Positions 55,668 through 64,000 of a stretch of 64,000 bases of DNA are shown one piece after another (the first letter of the stretch is position 1; each line of letters opens with the position of its first letter). A program made the position numbers and the translations under genes. The notes below the pieces were generated by a model. That model saw only the letters and a list, made by a program, of their open reading frames with translations. It did not search any database and was not told where the DNA came from. Source of the stretch: Brienomyrus brachyistius (taxonomy: Eukaryota > Chordata > Actinopteri > Osteoglossiformes > Mormyridae); NCBI RefSeq assembly GCF_023856365.1, contig NC_064541.1, positions 20,789,214-20,853,213 of the forward strand, in the 5' to 3' direction.

Positions 55668-56825
55668 GGGGGGGGGTCCATCTATCCAACAGTGTGAAAA
55701 GTGTTTCAGTGATATCTCACGAGTGTGTCTGAGAATAGGTTCACTGACAGTACGCCCCCCCCCCCCCCCCCCGCCCTGTGACGGATTTACACGGCATAAT
55801 GTTTGAAGGTGTACCCTGTCAGCAGGATTTGTAGGATTGTTATCTAATTATGGGAGTGCTCATTTGGGGGGGGTCACACCTTGTCAGGAGAAGGGGTGCT
55901 GAATGAAGCCCCCCCCATTACACTTCATTCAGAGTAGATGCAGGCAGCTTCAATATTAGGGTTAGGTTTGTAGCAAGCCTTTGTGAATTAAAAATGAGTT
56001 AAATGGGTTTTGGCATATTTCAGTGCCTCTTAGGGAGATAGGGTTGGATGCCGCTTGTGTGTGTGTGTGAATCTTTTTAATATAAATAATATAATATAAC
56101 GTTTTGGATACAAATTCTCTTTAGATTTTGGTTGCTTGTTTTATTATTTTTATCTGATTTAATTATTTCTCACCACTTCAGCTGGCTCTGAACAACGGAA
56201 AGGGGAAATGTACTCATTAACAAGCTAATTAATCGAGTTTCTGCCTGGGAGCAGCTCTGGTGTTAGAAATGATATAGGAATGAAGGTATTTTTTAAGAAG
56301 GTGACAGTATCTGATTTTTTTGTGCAGGTATTGCAGATCTGATGGTTGGACAGCTGTGCAGGTGGAAATGGTGATTAAAGCTGATGTATCTGAAGTAGCG
56401 AGATTGTTGTCTGATAATGGAGGTATGAATTACACAGGATCCTCAAGTGCCTCACAAGGAAAGAGCAGGAAATCTACTCTGCTGACAAAACGGATGCGGT
56501 TCTGTTTCAGCTTTTCAGAATAAGCTGATCAAAATGGTGTGAAATCAAAGCTTTGCTGCATTCCTGGGCGCAAATGACAAAGAACTCTGGACAGGTGAAG
56601 CTTTGTGTTTGTTTCTCTGGGGGTTTGGTCCACACTGGCATTTTTTACCCTAAATGAGAGGGGAGTCCCCTTTGATCATTTTTCACGTTAAATAAGGAGG
56701 GAGTCACCCTCGAACATTTTTTACCTAAAATTAAAGGGAAGTGCCTCTTAAATATTCTTCATACCAAATTGACGTTCAGTTAATTTATGATGTATCTCTG
56801 CTATGGTTGCAAAGGGGCGGATAAT

Positions 56826-57062
56826 TTTGGGAAACTTTCCAGAAACTTTCCATTCTATGGGAAGTTAAGCTGGGGGATGTTGGAAATTTTCCAGAAACTT
56901 TCCATTCTATGGGAAGTTAAGCTGGGGGATGTTGGAAATTTTCCAGAAACTTTCCATTCTATGGGAAGTTAAGCTGGGGGATTTTGGAAATTTTCCAGAA
57001 ACTTTCCATTCTATGGGAAGTTAAGCTGGGGGATTTTGGAAATTTTCCAAGTTGGAAACTTT
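56826..57062. repeat. 52-bp tandem repeat, about 4 copies
   Basis: Unit includes TTTTCCAGAAACTTTCCATT, CTATGGGAAGTTAAGCTGGG and GGATGTTGGAAA, repeated every 52 bp with few changes, so the duplication is recent. A shorter degenerate part follows to about 57100. Confidence 0.95.
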
Positions 57063-60000
57063 TCATGGGAATTAATAGGAAACTTCTCAGAATTTTGCAA
57101 CCCTAATCCCTGCTGATCCTTTGCAGTTGCTCTGAGGTCTCCCAGGGAATACTGTACTGCAGGTTCATCAGTTCTTTTGCATTTCATCTACATTGGCACG
57201 TCACGATACCCTCTCAGATGTGCTCCAGATTAGCCTTGACTGGAGCCAGTGGCCCTCTGCTGGCTGCTTTGACAGGGCGTAAGGTTTATCAGCGAGTTAC
57301 ATTTGCAGTTCTGAGGCGGGTCCCACGGCCTGCACCAACGTGGTCACCGTAACGCTAACGCAGCTGCTCGTGGTGACCTCGCGCGCATCTTTCAGCCAGA
57401 TGAAAAATGAAATGTTGCTTTATTTGCTATTTGCACTCCTGTTGTTCACACATCCCATCTTGCTGCCCTTTGAGACACACATATATATGCAGTTGGGAGT
57501 GAGGTTTGGGGCTGAAATGCAGGGTCATCTATGTGGTGTCTCCCCCCTAGACCACACCACCTCCCCAGCAGAGCCAGTTTGGGAGAGATAGGGTTAGCGC
57601 CCCTGTTATGGTTTGCATTTAGAGCCTTTCCTTTGGTGGTGAAAGCGTGGATTTAGTAGGGGGGAGGGATGGGGCCCCACCTGACCATGGCCCAGTAGAT
57701 GGTAACCGTACCTGTGGGCGCTGCTCTGCGCACCCAGCCATACTGCTGCGGCACCTGACTCGCGTCGTCTTTAAGAATGCACCATCTTCATGGATGTGTT
57801 TTCGCGGTTTCCCAATACTTTCTTCTCTGCTGCTCTCGCCAAAACACGCGACAGAGGGTTTCGTAAGACGCACATTCATCGCACACTGGCGAGGTGTTTA
57901 TCGCCGGGAGAAACGGGGGATAACCTAAGCGCGCCTCAAAACAATGCCATATGACAACAGAAGTGTTACGATCAGTTTTAAAGTAATGCAAATGCTTTCC
58001 AGCATTCCAGTCAGCCAATTGAAATTTTGAGATACTTGATTTTGTTTACATTGTGATTCTGTACTGGATAAGTTAGAGGATGGATGTATGGATGACTTTG
58101 TTTAGACTTTTAAAGTGTGACCCAACCATTGGATTATATATATTACTTTTATATATCTAAGCATAATAAATTTGAGCTTTAGGACGTACTCTAATAAGCA
58201 GTACATTAATAATTAAAATACTGCTGTTGTATTATGGAAAATATGTTTGTGTTGTGCTTTAGAGTGAAGGATTTGTCTATTTTTACTCTTTAATGGGCTA
58301 ATTTGACTTGGAGAGGGAGGAAAACTCTTCTTTGCGTGCTGTATGCAAAGTGTTGGAGGCTCTGTACAGCAAGTGCCTCGGGCCTGGATGGGGTGTTTTG
58401 GATGTGCCGTAATGGCCGGGAGCCTCCAGGCCATCGGAGGGCAGCAGCCCACCAACCCTGCACCCCCGTGACACCCATTCTTACTCGGCTGCAGGTCTAC
58501 TCTTATTTAGTTCGTGTACGCTTTCGCCTGTGTCCTTCGGCAGACCTTTTCCTGTTCGTGCTTTGGGTTTTTTTGGGTTTTTTTTTTTGACAAGTGACAA
58601 AAGCAATTTCCTTCGGTTTGCTCTGAAAGTGGGAGAAGGCCTGGCTTGTTTAGCTGGCGTGAAGGTTATTCGTGGAAACATCACAATAGCGGGAAAAACA
58701 ATGGTCTTTTCACAGACATTGTGGTGTAAAAATATTAGCGCTTGTATTTATAGCAACATTGCAGGCAGTTGCTATTCATTGTTTAATAAATAAAATGGAC
58801 ATTATACCAAATCGCTATTGTTTTCACCTTAGTTTTGCTAGAAGTGCTGTTTTGTCTTCGGTTTAATTTTGCTAAATTCTGTACTTTTGTAACAGATTTG
58901 AGACACCATTAACCTTCCAGCACTGATTCACTTCTGTCACGTTTCCAGAGGCCTTGGTGTATAAGTTGTGAGCGGCGATACTTGTGAGCGGCAATACTTG
59001 TGAGCCGCCTGCTTTTGGACTGGGCACATTCGTGCAACCTGCTCTCACTTCTTTGACAAAGGCTTGACAAGGAATGCGCCTGTTTTTTAATGCTCTCTCG
59101 GCTGTAAATGTCACGGCAAACAAATGTAGCAGCGAGGCGAGCCGGCCGTCCGTGACATTTCATCCTGACGAGGTGTCTTTTGTTACTCTACTGGGTGTGT
59201 TTTTGTGTTTTTAATGCTGGAATTCTGTCACTGTCTCACAATGTAAAGATCGGGGCCTGAATAGATCTTTTTTTCTCCGTTCTCATAATTATGTACGGAC
59301 CGAGTACTGAACCTTGCAGGATTCTGGGTTTGGCTGTTTGCCAGCTGTAGAAATTCCCTGTTGTTGCCTTTTGTTGTAATCTATTGAATAATGATTTTTT
59401 TTTCTTCTCTTAATGTATTAGATGTCTTTGAAGGTGTGCTGATTATCCAGAGGACAGAACCTGTGTCTGTTTAGAGCAAACACTTGTTTAAAGAAAGTTT
59501 GCTTGTTTCGTTCTACTTAAAACACTGAGGCTGTCCTGTGTTCGCACTGTAACCCCCTGGCCTTTCGGGACGTAGCCCTTTATGGGGTACAACTGTCTGG
59601 GAGGCCGGCTTCTGCCGACAGCTTCTCTCCTTTTGGAATCAAAGCTAGTACTTGTATGAGTAGCTTGTTATAGCCGAACAGACAATTTTATTTGCTTACG
59701 GTCTATTGTCTAGCTGTCATTTAAATTTCATTATTTTACATAGTACTTCTTCAAGCTAAATGATTTTTAAAGTCCAATTTTATATGTAAATTTGAAAATA
59801 TGTAGTGAGTGAATAATATATAAAATATGTAATCATTTATGTATGAACTTTCTGTTTTCATTCTCCATTAAAATAAGATAAGATAAAAAAAAAAAAAAAA
59901 AAAGTATTCAACAACTCTCACAGGACTACAAAGTGGGTCCTTTTCCCCCCCACTCGCTAGTCAGGGGGGTGGGAGTGATTTCTGCGAACCGTGACTCAAA

Positions 60001-61184
60001 TTAGCTCCTTTCCCCGGAGGTGTGATTGCTGCCGCCACCCCAAGGCACCGTTCACTGCTCCGGAGATCCTCCATTGACTTGCTGTGTTGCTCGTTGCTCC
60101 ACCTCTCCTCCTGCAAGCTGGCATCTTGAGGAACCTGTAGCTGTAAGTGGCGTGTGGGCTGGCTTAAGCTGCAGGGGCGCGTAGCAGCCAGGCCCTCTGC
60201 CCCTTCTGGGCACCGATGGCTTCCTAAAAAGCGACCCGTTTGACTGGCCGACTCTGCCGCCACCCGCTGCTGCTTCTGCTGGGTGTGGTGGCTAATACCT
60301 GGCATTGTCATTACGCCCAGCTGCTAGCAGATTCCTTACTGTATTACATTCTTGCTAAGTGCCTCGTTAACATTTTTCCCATTCGTGGGGAAAGTTAAAT
60401 TCTGTTGACCTCTGACGCGGTTCCCGGAACCTGGCTTTGTAATCGGTTGAATGTGCCATGACTGGTCCTGACCCCCTTAGCTATCCCCAGTGTCCTCTGT
60501 CAACCTGAAGCCGGCGACGTGTGTGACTAAGAGCTCGACTGCACTCAACCGCAGCTGACAGGATCAAACCTTTACCAGCCGGATCTGTCAGATTAACGCT
60601 GGTTTCCTTTCATTTCCATTTAAAATGAAAGCCAAGTGTCTCGTGTAAAAAAAAAAAAAAAACTTCCAAATTGTAGAATCCACACATTTTCTGTAGCCGG
60701 TTATTCAGTACCTGGTCACTATGAACTTTGAGCCCATTTTATGATTGGGGAGGGGGCATAAGGGGCGGGGGGGTTCAGGGGAACACCCGGGACAGGAAGT
60801 CAGGGACATCAATTCATTAATACTGCACATTTTCGGACAGCCTGCAAGCTTCCGAATCAAAGTCAGAATCCGAATTCTTTATATTAACCAGGTACCTGCA
60901 ATGCACTGCATGTACTAGCAGTTTGTTTTGCACTTACATTCACAGACAGCATATATGAGCAAAGAGTGTGAATTACGTAAAACAAATTGGTAGAAATAAA
61001 GAATAAAGCAATAAAATAGTGGAAAGTGCAAGCTGTGCGATATACTAACATTAAGGCTGGTAAGGGAATAGAGATATTGAATATAGAGTTTAAAAAACAT
61101 AATATATTATGACTTGTAGATGATGTAAAAGATGTACAAGATGGGTGGAGAGTGTGGCAGAGGCAGGGACTGTGTCTGTCTGTC

Positions 61185-61215
<31 letters not shown>

Positions 61216-61855
61216 TTGTGGGGGCCGGGGGCTTCTTGATGAGTTCAGCTGCTGAAAGTAAGAAGCTGTTTTTTTTCTGGTCTTGATACTACGTAATCTC
61301 TTGTCGGAGGGAAGTTAATTCAACAAACCAAGTGGTAGTGGAGCGGGGGGGATTTGAACACACAAAACTGGAAGTGGGGGTCCTCCAGTGTGGGGACCAC
61401 CATCAGCACGGCTGCAAATGAAAAAGCATTTAAATTTAGCTGCAGTGCCAAAACCGCCGTGACTTTGACACGCCTTTTTCTGTAACAGTGATTTGCAGTG
61501 CATTCTGAGATACCTGCAGCCTTAGCACTTGGCTTAACATCAACCTGCACGCACCATTAAGTTGTCCATCACTGCTTTTTGGACCCACCCGTTTTACCGG
61601 AATCTTCCATCAGTCGCCAGTTGCCTACAAGAAGAGCTGGATCGTCACCAGAGTCCATCTATTGAAGCTGCCACCTGTGTTACAGACACACACCCTTCGC
61701 CACTTCTGCTTTCACCGTGCATGAAGTAATCTCTCTTTTTTGTTTAGTTTTTAGGTAGTTGTGCAGAAGTTGGTGAGGAAATACCAGCAGACCAACTCCC
61801 ACCAAAATCCCGTTGTTATTGATCCGTCGTGAGTTTTCTGGCTGAGCTCCTGTTC

Positions 61856-62190
61856 TGTGCCGGTGCAGTGCCACTGGTTCCTGCACACTGGTATTTTGTG
61901 GCTGGCCCTGACGTTACCGTGTCGCAGTGAGGCTCGGTGCGAGTTGCCGCCTTGCTGGGTGTCTGTGCCGGTGCAGTGCCGCTGGTTCCTGCACACTGGT
62001 ATTTTGTGGCTGGCCCTGACGTTACCGTGTCGCAGTGAGGCTCGGTGCGAGTTGCCGCCTTGCTGGGTGTCTGTGCCTGTGCAGTGCCGCTGGTTCCTGC
62101 ACACTGGTATTTTGTGGCTGGACCTGACGTTACCGTGTCGCAGTGAGGCTCGGTGCGAGTTGCCGCCTTGCTGGGTGTCTGTGCCGGAGC
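61856..62190. repeat. 108-bp tandem repeat, about 3 copies
   Basis: Each unit runs from TGTGCCGGTGCAGTGCCGCT through CCTGACGTTACCGTGTCGCA to TTGCCGCCTTGCTGGGTGTC. Copies differ at only a few bases. Since 108 is divisible by three, frames stay open on both strands (112 aa on +, 164 aa on -), but nothing else supports coding. Confidence 0.9.
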
Positions 62191-63369
62191 CATAAGCACT
62201 TTCGTTTTGAGTCACACTGATATCACTCTTGCTGCTGCCCTCCACCCATTGCCACCAACATCAGTTAATCAGTAAGCAGTAGCTAATAAACCATGAATTG
62301 TTTCCCCTGGCTGTGAACCCCCCCGTTTTTTGGTGTCACCCCGCTAGAGAAAGCCGCTGCTCTGTGCCCTGTAGGCCTTCATATTGACCCCCCCTCCCAC
62401 CAAACAGCAGGCCCATCCTCTCTGGCTGCCTTCACCCAGAACATCAGAAACCTACCCCATGCCCAGGACGTTTTACAGCAACAATTTCCTGAAAGGAAGC
62501 CCCCCCCCCAACCCCACACATAACCCCCGCCTCTCCTGTCAGCACACAGCCCTACTGCTTGTTCTCAATCTCGTTCTGATATCCTTATTTATTATTCCTA
62601 TTATCTACCCCCCGCCCCCATGCCATTGGACAGCTGGAGTGTTCCTCTGGATGTCGTCCTCATTTTCATCCATCAGAGTTACTGTCAGGTTTTTTTGTTT
62701 GGGGGGGGCCTGTCGAAGTCATGCACTGTTTATCTAAGCACACCCCAGGGGTCACTTCTCCATACCCCCCATTCACTCTCTCTCCCATCAGACCTTACTT
62801 TCCTGTTCCGTTGTTTTTCTGGAACATTCTTCTGCTCACTGGTTACAGTGGGTCTTCTGCGTGCTGGTGGTGTATCTCCCCGTGCTGCTTCCTGTCTGCT
62901 TTCACACTTCCTATCTGACACTGGAGTCGTTAAGGGAAGCGACCCCAGGCCGTGCTCAGCCCCCCAACGCCCCATTGTTCTCCTTGCTGAGATGTCGGAG
63001 TGGTGACCGGCTCGTGATCGACCACGGGCGACTGACACAGGGTTTGGCCCATGAGCTTTCAGGCTCAGTGGGTGCGCACGTCAATTTGCCTGCTCGATGG
63101 TGATTTATAGCTTGGTCGAAAACATGACTGCATCAGCTGGCACAGTGGACCGTGTCACTGATGTGTTATTCAGTCCTCACCTTGCGACGGCTCTGAGACT
63201 CACTTTCTTTTTTAACTGCCTTCATTCACAAGACAGACACGTTAAGGTGGATCTCCCCTCTCTTCTTCCTTGTGGGGTCCCTGAGAATCACTGTGTCCTG
63301 GCAGGACCCTCTTTGCCTTTGTTCTTCGACTGACAGACTGATGAGTTTACAGGGGCTCCACGGGTAGCG

Positions 63370-63620
63370 ATGGGCTGCGACCACCTGCCCACAACCCTGC
63401 AGCTCAGTAGGTAATCTTGTAGCCCCTTGCCTCCTGGAACGGGGGTTCGAATCCCTCCCCAAAGGGTGCCGTTTGAATATTCTTAACATGGTTTTGTTTT
63501 GGGTACTGCTACAGTCCACAAACATTTGTTGAGGTGTAATGAGGGCTCTCAGTGGCTCATTGGTTTAGTGCCCTGTGTTGGACTGTCCAAGGTCTCCCAT
63601 CCTGTAGTCTGAGACTGACT
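63370..63620 (+). mobile_element. SINE-like, tRNA-derived fragment(s)
   Basis: CTGCAGCTCAGTAGGTAATC resembles an A-box region and is followed at 63444-63454 by a B box, GGTTCGAATCC. A second A-box-like phrase, CAGTGGCTCATTGGTTTAGT, begins near 63550. This suggests one or two decayed tRNA-derived SINEs rather than a real tRNA gene, because the arms do not pair properly. Confidence 0.5.
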
Positions 63621-64000
63621 CCCAGCCCCCTGGTGTTGGATAATCAGTTGCAGAAATTGCATGTGTTAAATTGTGATTTAGAAGTGTGTTTTAGCACAGG
63701 ACTCATGGTGCCCCTCTGCTGTGCCTGGGCGTGCGGTGATTTCCCAGTGAAATACCCTGTTTTTACAGCGCGTGAACCAACACGGGGCTCTTCCTGTCCA
63801 GCTGCTGGTCTAGGCTCTCTAACCCGCTGGGGCCCGTCCAGAGGGCATTTCTGTGCTTTCCGCCTTTCCCTAAGGGCCCTCTCTGGCACACAGATGCGCC
63901 CCTCGAAAACCCCCCTCACCCCACCCACCTGTTGATTCCTAGGTAACGCCTTGTCCCACACCTCGTTCTCCGTGCTTCAGGTGCGTACGCTTCCCACTGT

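Larger units (their letters stand above)
52620..64000 (+). other. nbeal2: nbeal2 intron 1 (incomplete), no coding exon seen
   Basis: Long first intron filled with GT microsatellites (54211-54322 and 55615-55665), two 18-nt C runs (55175-55192, 55755-55772), the 52-bp and 108-bp tandem repeats, an A-run near 59886-59903 and SINE-like pieces at the right end. Open frames at 57647-57928, 59961-60311 and 62384-63006 lack splice context and homology. Confidence 0.6.

Noticed and set aside
57619..60311. Candidate coding exons in nbeal2 intron 1
   Set aside because: The frames at 57647-57928 and 59961-60311 lack matched splice sites, and neither contains the expected next NBEAL2 segment.
61751..62245. 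164-codon minus-strand repeat protein
   Set aside because: It comes from the 108-bp tandem repeat inside nbeal2 intron 1, with no splice or promoter support.

Overview
The window looks like nuclear DNA of a ray-finned fish. It holds intron-rich protein genes with GT-AG splice sites, AATAAA signals, many CA/GT microsatellites, long poly-G/poly-C runs, tRNA-derived SINE pieces and several families of short inverted-repeat DNA transposons (MITEs). All gene models below were assembled by hand from exons whose splice phases agree and whose proteins match remembered vertebrate families. No alignment or search was run.

Layout, left to right: (1) tppp, + strand, three core coding exons at 8179-12160, plus two upstream exons (5300-5316 and 6136-6216) that splice in frame and would add 34 residues starting M-G-A-T-S-S. 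(2) cep72, - strand, 13 coding exons from 22571 down to 15109, convergent with tppp, with an NRF1-type site at its start. One intron carries a MITE that contains a CpG-rich 44-bp minisatellite. (3) A small two-exon multi-pass membrane protein, + strand, 24868-26207, perhaps TMEM276-like by position. (4) kifc2, + strand, 19 coding exons at 28480-39908, a kinesin-14 with a C-terminal motor and a hydrophobic N-terminus. (5) ccdc12, - strand, 7 coding exons from 46931 to 41928, a spliceosome protein of the cwf18 family. (6) A possible unrecognised first coding exon, - strand, at 51689-51838. (7) nbeal2, + strand, where only the first coding exon (52569-52619) is present. The remaining 11.4 kb is its first intron, rich in repeats.

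The genes do not form one pathway. The tppp/cep72, tmem276-like/kifc2 and ccdc12/nbeal2 pairs correspond to three separate human neighbourhoods (5p15, 8q24 and 3p21), here joined in 64 kb. Three of the genes concern microtubules: tppp bundles them, cep72 helps organise centrosomal nucleation, and kifc2 is a motor. This is probably coincidence.

The most interesting points are the extended, possibly myristoylated TPPP N-terminus, two introns that appear to use GC rather than GT donors, the orphan coding exon facing nbeal2, and a CpG-rich minisatellite grown inside a transposon. I found no sign of a wholly new system. Most of the window is ordinary vertebrate gene, intron and repeat sequence.
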